64,000 bases of DNA from Calliopsis andreniformis (Eukaryota; Arthropoda; Insecta; Hymenoptera; Andrenidae). The notes under the pieces were generated by a model. The model made no database searches and was not told the DNA's origin. It worked only from the letters and a program-made list of their open reading frames with translations. Position numbers and translations under genes: made by a program. The number at the start of each line of letters is the position of its first letter. The first letter of the stretch is position 1. Location of the stretch: positions 21,098,001-21,162,000 of the forward strand of contig NW_027480422.1 of the NCBI RefSeq assembly GCF_051401765.1, in the 5' to 3' direction. Below, in pieces: positions 40,501-52,530 of the stretch.

Positions 40501-43500
40501 TATGCTTCTGGCATTGACTTCTAAGGCCCTAACTATTCGCTGTGGTGGAGCAACGCCATAGAGCGAAACCTAGGTTGACCGGAACGTAGAAATGACCATA
40601 ACTTTCATACTGGTTGCAATTATTCATTTTATACGATGGAAAAACTGTTGTATTTATATTGTATTTTATGTTTCGGGCGTTGACTTCTAAGACCCTAGCT
40701 ATTCGGTCTGGTGGAGCAACGCCCTAGAGAGAAGCCTAGGTTGCCCGAAACGTAGAAATGACCATTACTTTCACTCCGGTTGCAATTATTCATGCTATAC
40801 GATGGAAAAACTGTTGTATTTTTATTGTATTTTATGCTTCTGGCGTTGACTTCTTAGGCCCTATATATGTTCGATACGGTGGAGCATCGCCCTAGAGTGA
40901 AGCCTAGGTTGCCCGGAACCTAGAAATGGCCGTTACTTTCACAATGTTTGCTATCATTAATTGTATACGATGGAAAAAGTGTTGTATTTTTATTTTATTT
41001 TATGCTTCTGGCGTTGACGTCTAAGGCCCTAACTACTCGATCTGGTAGAGCAACGCCCTAGAGTGAAGCCTAGGTTTACCGGAGCGTAGAAATGACTATT
41101 ATCTTCACACTGTTTGCAATTATTCCTGTTATGCGATGGAAAAACTGTTGGATTTTTATTGTACTTTATGCTTCTGGCGTTGACTTCTAAGGCCCTATCT
41201 ATTCGATCTGGTGGAGCAATGCCTCAGAGTTAAGTCTAGGATGCCCGTAACGCTGAAATGGCCATTACTTTCACACTGGTTGCAATTATTCGTTTTATAC
41301 GATGGAAAAGCTGTTGTATTTATATTGTATTTTATGCATCCGGCGTTGACTTCTTAGGCCCTAACTATTCGATCCAGTGGAGCAACGCCTTAGAGTGAAG
41401 TCTCGATTGCCCGGAGCGTAGAAATGACCATTACTTTCACACTGTTTGCAATTATTCATTTTATACGATGAAAAAACTGTTGTATTTATATTGTATTTTA
41501 CTCTTCTGGCATTGACTTTTAAGGCCCTAACTATTCGATGTGGTGGCGCAACGCCCTAGAGTGAAGCCTAGGTTGCCCGGAACGTAGAAATGACCATTAG
41601 CTTCACACTGTTTGCAATTATTCATTTTATACGATGGAAAAACGGTTGTATTTATATTGTATTTTATGCTTCTGGCGTTGACTTCTTAGGCCCTAACTGT
41701 TCGATCTGGTAGAACAACGACCTAGAATGAAGCTAGGTTGTCCGGAATGTAGAAATGGCCATCACTTTCACACTGGTTGCAATTATTCATTTTATACGAT
41801 GGAAAAACTGTTGTATTTGTATTGCGTTTTATGCTTCTGGCGTTGTCTTCTTAGGCCCTAACAATTCGATCTGGTAAGGCAACGCCCTCGAGTGATGCCC
41901 AGATTGCCCGGAACGTAGAAATGACCATTACCTTTACGCTTGTTGCAATTATTCCTGATATACGATGAAAAAACTGCTGTATCTTTATTGTACTTTATGC
42001 TTGTGGCGTTGACTTCTTAGGCCCTAACTATTCGATCCGGTGGAGCAACGCCCTAGAGTGAAGTCTAGATTGCCCGGAACGTAGAAATGACCATTACTTT
42101 CACACTGTTTGCAATTATTCATTTTATACGATCGAAAAACTGTTGTATTTTTATTGTATTTTATGCTTCGGGCGTTGACTTCTAAGGCCCTAACTATTCG
42201 ATCCGGTGGAGCAACGCCCTAGAGTGAAGTCTAGATTGCCCAGAACGTAGAAATGACCATTACTTTCACACTGTTTGCAATTATTCCTGTTATACTATGG
42301 AAAAACTGTTGTATTTTTATTGTATTTTATGCTTCTGGCGTTGACTTCTTAGATACTAAATATTCGGTCCGGTGGAGCATCGCCCTAGAGTGAAGCCTAG
42401 GTTGCCCGGAACGTAGAAATGACCGTTACTTTCACAATGTTTGCAATCATTAATTGTATGCGATGGAAAAAGTGTTGTATTTTTATTTTATTTTATGCCT
42501 CTGGCGTTGACGTCTAAGGCCCTAACGACTCGATCTGGTAGAGCAACGCCCTAGAGTGAAGCCTAGGTTTACCGGAGCGTAGAAATGACTATTATCTTCA
42601 CACTGTTTGCAATTATTCCTGTTATGCGATGGAAAAACTGTTGGATTTTTATTGTACTTTATGCTTCTGGCGTTGACGTCTAAGGCCCTATCTACTCGAT
42701 CTGGTAGAGCAACGCCCTAGAGTGAAGCCTAGGTTTACCGGAGCGTAGAAATGACAATTATCTTCACACTGTTTGCAATTATTCATTTTATACGATGGAA
42801 AAACTGTTGTATTTATATTGTATTTTATGCTTCTGGCGTTGACTTCTTAGGCCCTAACTGTTCGATCTGGTAGAACAACGACCTAGAATGAAGCCAAGGT
42901 TGCCCGGAATGTAGAAATGGCCATCACTTTCACACTGGTTTCAATTATTCATGCTATACGATGGAAAAACTGTTGTATTTTTATTGTATTTTATGTTTCT
43001 GGCGTTGACTTCTTAGGCCCTAAATATTCGATTCGGTGGAGCAACGCCCTAGAGTGTAGTCTAGGTTGCCCGGAACGTAGAAATGACCGTTACTTTCACA
43101 ATGTTTGCAATCATTAATTGTATACGATGGAAAAACTGTTGTATTTATATTGTATTTTATGCTTCTGGCGTTGACTTCTTAGGCCCTAACTGTTCGATCT
43201 GGTAGAACAACGCCCTAGAGTAAAGCCTAGGTTGCCCGGAACGTAGAAATTACTATAACTCTCACACTGGTTGCAATTATCCGTTTTATACGATGGAAAA
43301 GCTGTAGTATTTATATTGTATTTTATGCTTCTGGCGTTGACTTCTAACGCCCTATCTGTTCGATCTGGTGGAGCAATGCCTCAGAGTTAAGTCTAGGATG
43401 CACGTAACGTTGAAATGGCCATTAGTTTCACACTGGTTGCAATTATTGATTTTATACGATGGAAAAGCTCTTGTATTTATATTGTATTTTATGCTTCTGG

Positions 43501-46500
43501 CGTTGTCTTCTTAGGACCTAACTATTCCATCTGGTGGAGCAACGCCCTAGAGTGAAGTATAGATTGCCCGGAACGTAGAAATGACCATTAGTTTCACACT
43601 GGTTGCAATTATTCATTTCATACGATGGAAAAACTGTTGTATTTGTATTGTGTTTTATGCTTCTGGCGTTGTCTTCTTAGGCCCTAACTGTTCGATCTGG
43701 TGGAACAACGCCCTAGAATGAAGCCCATGTTGCCCGGAACGTAGAAATGACCATTACTTTTACACTGGTTGCTATTATTCGTTTTATATGATTTAAAAAC
43801 TGTTGTATTTTGATTGTATTTTATGCTTCCGGCGTTGACTTCTTAGGCCCTAGATATTCGAAGTGGTGGAGCAATGCCTCAGAATTAAGTCTAGGATGCA
43901 CGTAACGTTGAAATTGCTATTAGTTTCACACTGGTTGCAATTATTGATTTTATACGATGGAAAAGCTGTTGTATTTATATTGTATTTTATGCTTCGGGCG
44001 TTGACTTCTAAGGCCCTAACTATTCGATCCGGTGGAGCAACGCCCTAGAGTGAAGTCTAGATTGCCCAGAACGTAGAAATGACCATTACTTTCACACTCT
44101 TTGCAATTATTCCTGTTATACTATGGAAAAACTGTTGTATTTTTATTGTATTTTATGCTTCTGGCGTTGACTTCTTAGATCCTAATTATTCGGTCCGGTG
44201 GAGCATCGCCCTAGAGTGAAGCCTAGGTTGCCCGGAACGTAGAAATGACCGTTACTTTCACAATGTTTGCAATCATTAATTGTATGCGATGGAAAAAAGT
44301 GTTGTATTTTTATTTTATTTTATGCTTCTGGCGTTGACGTCTAAGGCCCTAACTACTCGATCTGGTAGAGCAACGCCCTAGAGTGAAGCCTAGGTTTACC
44401 GGAGCGTAGAAATGACTATTATCTTCCACTGTTTGCAATTATTCCTGTTATGCGATGGAAAAACTGTTGGATTTTTATTGTACTTTATGCTTCTGGCGTT
44501 GACTTCTAAGGCCCTATCTATTCGATCTGGTGGAGTAATGCCTCTGAGTTAAGTCTAGGATGCCCGTAACGCTGAAATGGCCATTACTTTCACACTGGTT
44601 GCAATTATTCGTTTTATACGATGGAAAAGCTGTTGTATTTATATTGTATTTTATGCATCTGGCGTTGACTTCTTAGGCCCTAACTATTCGATGTGGTCGA
44701 GCAACGGCCTAGAGTGAAGCCTAGGTTGCCCGGAATGAAGAAGTGACCATCACTTTCACACTGGTGGCAATTATTCTTGCTATACGATGGAAAAACTGTT
44801 GTATTTATTTTGTATTTTATGCTTCTGGCGTTGTATTCAAAGTCTCTAACTATTCGATCTCGTGGAGCAACGCCCTGGAGTTAAGCCTAGGTTGCCCGGA
44901 AAGTAGAAATTACCATAACTTTCACGCTGTTTGCAATCATTCATTTTATGCGCTGGAAAAGCTGTTGTATTTATATTGTATTTTATGCTTCTGGAGTTGA
45001 CGTCTAAGGCCGCAGCTATTCGATGTGATGGAGCAACGCCCAATTGTGAAGCCTAGGTTGCCCGGAATGTAGAAATGACCATAGCTTTCACACTGGTTGC
45101 AATTATTCCTGTTATACAAGGGAAAAAATGTTGTATTTATATTGTATTTTATGCTTCTGGCGTTGAATTCTTAGGCCCTAACTATTCGATCTGGTGGAGC
45201 AACGCCCTAGAGTGAAGCCTAGGATGCCCGGAATGAAGAAATGACCATCGCCTTCACATTGGCGGCAATTATTCTTGTTATACAATGGAAAAACTGTTGT
45301 ATTTATTTTGTATTTTATGCTTCAGCCGTTGACTTCTAAGGCCGTAGCTATTCGATGATGTGGAGCAATGCCCTAGAGTGAAGCCTAGGTTGCCCGGAAA
45401 GTAGAAATGACCATTATTTCCACACTGTTTGCAATTATTCATTTTATGCAATGGAAAAACTGTTGTATTTATATTGTGTTTTATGCTTCTGGCGTTGACA
45501 TCCTGGGCCCTAACTATTCTATCTGGAGGAGCAACGCCCTATAGTAAAGCCTAGGTTGCCCGGAATGCAGAAATGACCATCACTTTCACACTGGTGGCAA
45601 TTATTCCTGTTATACGATGGAAAAACTTTTGTATTTTTATTTTTATTTTATGCTGCGGTCGTTGACTTCTAAGGTCCTAACTATTGGATCTGGTGGAGCA
45701 ACGCCTTAGGGTGAGGCCTAGGTTGCCCGGAACGTAGAAATGACCATAACTTTCATACTGGTTGCAATTATTCCTGTTATACGGTGGAAAAGCTGTAGTA
45801 TTTATATTGTATTTAATGCTTCTGGCGTTGACTTCTAAGGCCATAGCTATTCGATGTAGTCGAGCAACGGCCTAGAGTGAAGCCTAGGTTGCCCGGAATG
45901 AAGAAGTGACCATCACTTTCACACTGGTGGCAATTATTCTTGCTATACGATGGAAAAACTGTTGTATTTATTTTGTATTTTATGCTTCAGCCGTTGACTT
46001 TTAAGGCCCTAACTATTCGATGTGGTGGCGCAACGCCCTAGAGTGAAGCCTAGGTTGCCCGGAACGTAGAAATGACCATTAGCTTCACACTGTTTGCAAT
46101 TATTCATTTTATACGATGGAAAAACTGTTGTATTTATATTGTATTTTATGCTTCTGGCGTTGACTTCTTAGGCCCTAACTGTTCGATCTGGTAGAACAAC
46201 GACCTAGAATGAAGCTAGGTTGTCCGGAATGTAGAAATGGCCATCACTTTCACACTGGTTGCAATTATTCATTTTATACGATGGAAAAACTGTTGTATTT
46301 GTATTGCGTTTTATGCTTCTGGCGTTGTCTTCTTAGGCCCTAACAATTCGATCTGGTAAGGCAACGCCCTCGAGTGATGCCCAGATTGCCCGGAACGTAG
46401 AAATGACCATTACCTTTACGCTTGTTGCAATTATTCCTGATATACGATGAAAAAACTGCTGTATTTTTATTGTACTTTATGCTTGTGGCGTTGACTTCTT

Positions 46501-48975
46501 AGGCCCTAACTATTCGATCCGGTGGAGCAACGCCCTAGAGTGAAGTATAGATTGCCCGGAACGTAGAAATGACCATTACTTTCACACTGTTTGCAATTAT
46601 TCATTTTATACGATCGAAAAACTGTTGTATTTTTATTGTATTTTATGCTTCGGGCGTTGACTTCTAAGGCCCTAACTATTCGATCCGGTGGAGCAACGCC
46701 CTAGAGTGAAGTCTAGATTGCCCAGAACGTAGAAATGACCATTACTTTCACACTGTTTGCAATTATTCCTGTTATACTATGGAAAAACTGTTGTATTTTT
46801 ATTGTATTTTATGCTTCTGGCGTTGACTTCTTAGATACTAAATATTCGGTCCGGTGGAGCATCGCCCTAGAGTGAAGCCTAGGTTGCCCGGAACGTAGAA
46901 ATGACCGTTACTTTCACAATGTTTGCAATCATTAATTGTATGCGATGGAAAAAGTGTTGTATTTTTATTTTATTTTATGCCTCTGGCGTTGACGTCTAAG
47001 GCCCTAACGACTCGATCTGGTAGAGCAACGCCCTAGAGTGAAGCCTAGGTTTACCGGAGCGTAGAAATGACTATTATCTTCACACTGTTTGCAATTATTC
47101 CTGTTATGCGATGGAAAAACTGTTGGATTTTTATTGTACTTTATGCTTCTGGCGTTGACGTCTAAGGCCCTATCTACTCGATCTGGTAGAGCAACGCCCT
47201 AGAGTGAAGCCTAGGTTTACCGGAGCGTAGAAATGACAATTATCTTCACACTGTTTGCAATTATTCATTTTATACGATGGAAAAACTGTTGTATTTATAT
47301 TGTATTTTATGCTTCTGGCGTTGACTTCTTAGGCCCTAACTGTTCGATCTGGTAGAACAACGACCTAGAATGAAGTCAAGGTTGCCCGGAATGTAGAAAT
47401 GGCCATCACTTTCACACTGGTTTCAATTATTCATGCTATGCGATGGAAAAACTGTTGTATTTTTATTGTATTTTATGTTTCTGGCGTTGACTTCTTAGGC
47501 CCTAAATATTCGATTCGGTGGAGCAACGCCCTAGAGTGAAGTCTAGGTTGCCCGGAACGTAGAAATGACCGTTACTTTCACAATGTTTGCAATCATTAAT
47601 TGTATACGATGGAAAAACTGTTGTATTTATATTGTATTTTATGCTTCTGGCGTTGACTTCTTAGGCCCTAACTGTTCGATCTGGTAGAACAACGCCATAG
47701 AGTAAAGCCTAGGTTGCCCGGAACGTAGAAATTACCATAACTCTCACACTGGTTGCAATTATCCGTTTTATACGATGGAAAAGCTGTAGTATTTATATTG
47801 TATTTTATGCTTCTGGCGTTGACTTCTAACGCCCTATCTGTTCGATCTGGTGGAGCAATGCCTCAGAGTTAAGTCTAGGATGCACGTAACGTTGAAATGG
47901 CCATTAGTTTCACACTGGTTGCAATTATTGATTTTATACGATGGAAAAGCTCTTGTATTTATATTGTATTTTATGCTTCTGGCGTTGTCTTCTTAGGACC
48001 TAACTATTCCATCTGGTGGAGCAACGCCCTAGAGTGAAGTATAGATTGCCCGGAACGTAGAAATGACCATTAGTTTCACACTGGTTGCAATTATTCATTT
48101 CATACGATGGAAAAACTGTTGTATTTGTATTGTGTTTTATGCTTCTGGCGTTGTCTTCTTAGGCCCTAACTGTTCGATCTGGTGGAACAACGCCCTAGAA
48201 TGAAGCCCATGTTGCCCGGAACGTAGAAATGACCATTACTTTTACACTGGTTGCTATTATTCGTTTTATATGATTTAAAAACTGTTGTATTTTGATTGTA
48301 TTTTATGCTTCCGGCGTTGACTTCTTAGGCCCTAGATATTCGAAGTGGTGGAGCAATGCCTCAGAATTAAGTCTAGGATGCACGTAACGTTGAAATTGCT
48401 ATTAGTTTCACACTGGTTGCAATTATTCCTGTTATACTATGGAAAAACTGTTGTATTTTTATTGTATTTTATGCTTCTGGCGTTGACTTCTTAGATCCTA
48501 ATTATTCGGTCCGGTGGAGCATCGCCCTAGAGTGAAGCCTAGGTTGCCCGGAACGTAGAAATGACCGTTACTTTCACACTCTTTGCAATTATTCCTGTTA
48601 TACTATGGAAAAACTGTTGTATTTTTATTGTATTTTATGCTTCTGGCGTTGACTTCTTAGATCCTAATTATTCGGTCCGGTGGAGCATCGCCCTAGAGTG
48701 AAGCCTAGGTTGCCCGGAACGTAGAAATGACCGTTACTTTCACAATGTTTGCAATCATTAATTGTATGCGATGGAAAAAAGTGTTGTATTTTTATTTTAT
48801 TTTATGCTTCTGGCGTTGACGTCTAAGGCCCTAACTACTCGATCTGGTAGAGCAACGCCCTAGAGTGAAGCCTAGGTTTACCGGAGCGTAGAAATGACTA
48901 TTATCTTCACACTGTTTGCAATTATTCCTGTTATGCGATGGAAAAACTGTTGGATTTTTATTGTACTTTATGCTT
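37584..48975. repeat. Block E copy 2: near-identical to 23146-33376, plus 7 monomers
   Basis: Matches block E copy 1 at 14,438 bp (87 x 166 minus 4) up to about 46190. Copy 2 then carries an extra 1,161 bp (7 monomers minus 1), and the match resumes at 47341 with 31742 (offset 15,599) until about 48975. The extra or missing segment lies between two near-identical GAACAACGACCTAGAATGAAG units (46196 and 47356). That is where unequal pairing would add or remove seven monomers. Direction is not known: copy 1 may have lost them. The one-base deletion GAAGCTAGGTTGTCC at about 27290 is also at 41732 and 46213. Confidence 0.9.
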
Positions 48976-49017
48976 CTGGGGTTGACTTCTAAGGCCCTAT
49001 CTATTCGATCTGGTGGA
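47855..49017. repeat. 7-mer tandem duplication, copy 1 (1,163 bp)
   Basis: The unit GCAATGCCTCAGAGTTAAG, followed by GGATGCACGTAACGTTG, begins at 47855 and again at 49018. The distance of 1,163 bp is 7 x 166 plus 1; the extra base is the added A in the GATGGAAAAAAGTG monomer (about 48773). Inside this unit the two monomers near 48420-48740 (TATACTATGG with GATCCTAATTATTCGG) are themselves an adjacent near-duplicate pair. Confidence 0.88.
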
Positions 49018-50180
49018 GCAATGCCTCAGAGTTAAGTCTAGGATGCACGTAACGTTGAAATGGCCATTAGTTTCACACTGGTTGCAATTATTGATTTTAT
49101 ACGATGGAAAAGCTCTTGTATTTATATTGTATTTTATGCTTCTGGCGTTGTCTTCTTAGGACCTAACTATTCCATCTGGTGGAGCAACGCCCTAGAGTGA
49201 AGTATAGATTGCCCGGAACGTAGAAATGACCATTAGTTTCACACTGGTTGCAATTATTCATTTCATACGATGGAAAAACTGTTGTATTTGTATTGTGTTT
49301 TATGCTTCTGGCGTTGTCTTCTTAGGCCCTAACTGTTCGATCTGGTGGAACAACGCCCTAGAATGAAGCCCATGTTGCCCGGAACGTAGAAATGACCATT
49401 ACTTTTACACTGGTTGCTATTATTCGTTTTATATGATTTAAAAACTGTTGTATTTTGATTGTATTTTATGCTTCCGGCGTTGACTTCTTAGGCCCTAGAT
49501 ATTCGAAGTGGTGGAGCAATGCCTCAGAATTAAGTCTAGGATGCACGTAACGTTGAAATTGCTATTAGTTTCACACTGGTTGCAATTATTCCTGTTATAC
49601 TATGGAAAAACTGTTGTATTTTTATTGTATTTTATGCTTCTGGCGTTGACTTCTTAGATCCTAATTATTCGGTCCGGTGGAGCATCGCCCTAGAGTGAAG
49701 CCTAGGTTGCCCGGAACGTAGAAATGACCGTTACTTTCACACTCTTTGCAATTATTCCTGTTATACTATGGAAAAACTGTTGTATTTTTATTGTATTTTA
49801 TGCTTCTGGCGTTGACTTCTTAGATCCTAATTATTCGGTCCGGTGGAGCATCGCCCTAGAGTGAAGCCTAGGTTGCCCGGAACGTAGAAATGACCGTTAC
49901 TTTCACAATGTTTGCAATCATTAATTGTATGCGATGGAAAAAAGTGTTGTATTTTTATTTTATTTTATGCTTCTGGCGTTGACGTCTAAGGCCCTAACTA
50001 CTCGATCTGGTAGAGCAACGCCCTAGAGTGAAGCCTAGGTTTACCGGAGCGTAGAAATGACTATTATCTTCACACTGTTTGCAATTATTCCTGTTATGCG
50101 ATGGAAAAACTGTTGGATTTTTATTGTACTTTATGCTTCTGGGGTTGACTTCTAAGGCCCTATCTATTCGATCTGGTGGA
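49018..50180. repeat. 7-mer tandem duplication, copy 2 (1,163 bp)
   Basis: Repeat of 47855-49017 at 1,163 bp, with the same added A near 49935 and the same adjacent monomer pair near 49580-49900. Both copies end in a GGGGTTGACTTC variant (about 48978 and 50142) not seen in the equivalent place at 30057 or 33381. That variant supports a single recent duplication. From 50181 the next unit starts with the same GCAATGCCTCAGAG but goes on as CCCGTAACGCTG, so the third repeat is not completed. Confidence 0.87.
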
Positions 50181-52530
50181 GCAATGCCTCAGAGTTAAGT
50201 CTAGGATGCCCGTAACGCTGAAATGGCCATTACTTTCACACTGGTTGCAATTATTCGTTTTATATGATGGAAAAGCTGTTGTATTTATATTGTATTTTAT
50301 GCATCTGGCGTTGACTTCTTAGGCCCTAACTATTCGATCCAGTGGAGCAACGCCCTAGAGTGAAGTCTAGATTGCCCGGAGCGTAGAAATGACCATTACT
50401 TTCACACTGTTTGCAATTATTCAATTAATACGATGAAAAAACTGTTGTATTTATATTGTATTTTACTCTTCTGGCATTGACTTTTAAGGCCCTAACTATT
50501 CGATGTGGTGGCGCAACGCCCTAGAGTGAAGCCTAGGTTGCCCGGAACGTAGAAATGGCCATCACTTTCACACTGGTTGCAATTATTCATTTTATACGAT
50601 GGAAAAACAGTTGTATTTGTATTGTGTTTTATGCTTCTGGCGTTGCCTTCTTAGGCCCTAACAATTCGATCTGGTAAGGCAACGCCCTCGAGTGATGCCC
50701 AGATTGCCCGGAACGTAGAAATGACCATTACCTTTACGCTTGTTGCAATTATTCCTGATATACGATGAAAAAACTGCTGTATTTTTATTGTACTTTATGC
50801 TTGTGGCGTTGACTTCTTAGGCCCTAACTATTCGACCCGGTGGAGCAACGCCCTAGAGTGAAGTCTAGATTGCCCGGAACGTAGAAATGACCATTACTTT
50901 CACACTGTTTGCAATTATTCATTTTATACGATCGAAAAACTGTTGTATTTTTATTGTATTTTATGCTTCGGGCGTTGACTTCTAAGGCCCTAACTATTCG
51001 ATCCGGTGGAGCAACGCCCTAGAGAGAAGTCTAGATTGCCCAGAACGTAGAAATGACCATTACTTTCACACTGTTTGCAATTATTCCTGTTATACTATGG
51101 AAAAACTGTTGTATTTTTATTGTATTTTATGCTTCTGGCGTTGACTTCTTAGATCCTAAATATTCGGTCCGGTGGAGCATCGCCCTAGAGTGAAGCCTAG
51201 GTTGCCCGGAACGTAGAAATGACCGTTACTTTCACAATGTCTGCAATCATTAATTGTATGCGATGGAAAAAGTGTTGTATTTTTATTTTACTTTATGCTT
51301 CTGGCGTTGACGTCTAAGGCCCTAACTACTCGATCTGGTCGAGCAACGGCCTAGAGTGAAGCCTAGGTTGCCCGGAATGAAGAAGTGACCATCACTTTCA
51401 CACTGGTGGCAATTATTCTTGCTATACGATGGAAAAACTGTTGTATTTATTTTGTATTTTATGCTTCTGGCGTTGTATTCAAAGTCTCTAACTATTCGAT
51501 CTCGTGGAGCAACGCCCTGGAGTTAAGCCTAGGTTGCCCGGAAAGTAGAAATTACCATAACTTTCACGCTGTTTGCAATCATTCATTTTATGCGCTGGAA
51601 AAGCTGTTGTATTTATATTGTATTTTATGCTTCTGGAGTTGACGTCTAAGGCCGCAGCTATTCGATGTGATGGAGCAACGCCCAATTGTGAAGCCTAGGT
51701 TGCCCGGAATGTAGAAATGACCACAGCTTTCACACTGGTTGCAATTATTCCTGTTATACAAGGGAAAAAATGTTGTATTTATATTGTATTTTATGCTTCT
51801 GGCGTTGAATTCTTAGGCCCTAACTATTCGATCTGGTGGAGCAACGCCCTAGAGTGAAGCCTAGGTTGCCCGGAATGAAGAAATGACCATCGCCTTCACA
51901 TTGGCGGCAATTATTCTTGTTATACAATGGAAAAACTGTTGTATTTATTTTGTATTTTATGCTTCAGCCGTTGACTTCTAAGGCCGTAGCTATTCGATGA
52001 TGTGGAGCAATGCCCTAGAGTGAAGCCTAGGTTGCCCGGAAAGTAGAAATGACCATTATTTCCACACTGTTTGCAATTATTCATTTTATGCAATGGAAAA
52101 ACTGTTGTATTTATATTGTGTTTTATGCTTCTGGCGTTGACATCCTGGGCCCTAACTATTCTATCTGGAGGAGCAACGCCCTATAGTAAAGCCTAGGTTG
52201 CCCGGAATGCAGAAATGACCATCACTTTCACACTGGTGGCAATTATTCCTGTTATACGATGGAAAAACTTTTGTATTTTTATTTTTATTTTATGCTGCGG
52301 TCGTTCACTTCTAAGGTCCTAACTATTGGATCTGGTGGAGCAACGCCTTAGGGTGAGGCCTAGGTTGCCCGGAACGTAGAAATGACCATAACTTTCATAC
52401 TGGTTGCAATTATTCCTGTTATACGGTGGAAAAGCTGATGTATTTATATTGTATTTCATGCTTCTGGCGTTGACTTCTAAGGCCGCAGCTATTCGATGTG
52501 GTCGAGCAACGCCCTAGAGTGAAGCCTAGG
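50181..52530. repeat. Block E3: third partial copy of block E material
   Basis: The first half (50181 to about 51330) follows the order at 26778-28070 with some monomers missing. At about 51338 (GGTCGAGCAACGGCC) it switches to the segment at 30257-31370, also present at 44695-45810; the marker MTITFTLVAI-type reading frame start lies at 30305, 44743 and 51385. The last switch, near 52470, enters the GCCGCAGCTATTCG unit seen at 25923. All switches are in register. No gene is present. Confidence 0.8.

Noticed and set aside
37584..48975. Pure assembly duplication as the explanation of E1/E2
   Set aside because: Copy 2 has seven extra monomers and a few scattered substitutions, and the copies are separated by different sequence. 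A simple assembly error would not produce these, though reads should confirm.
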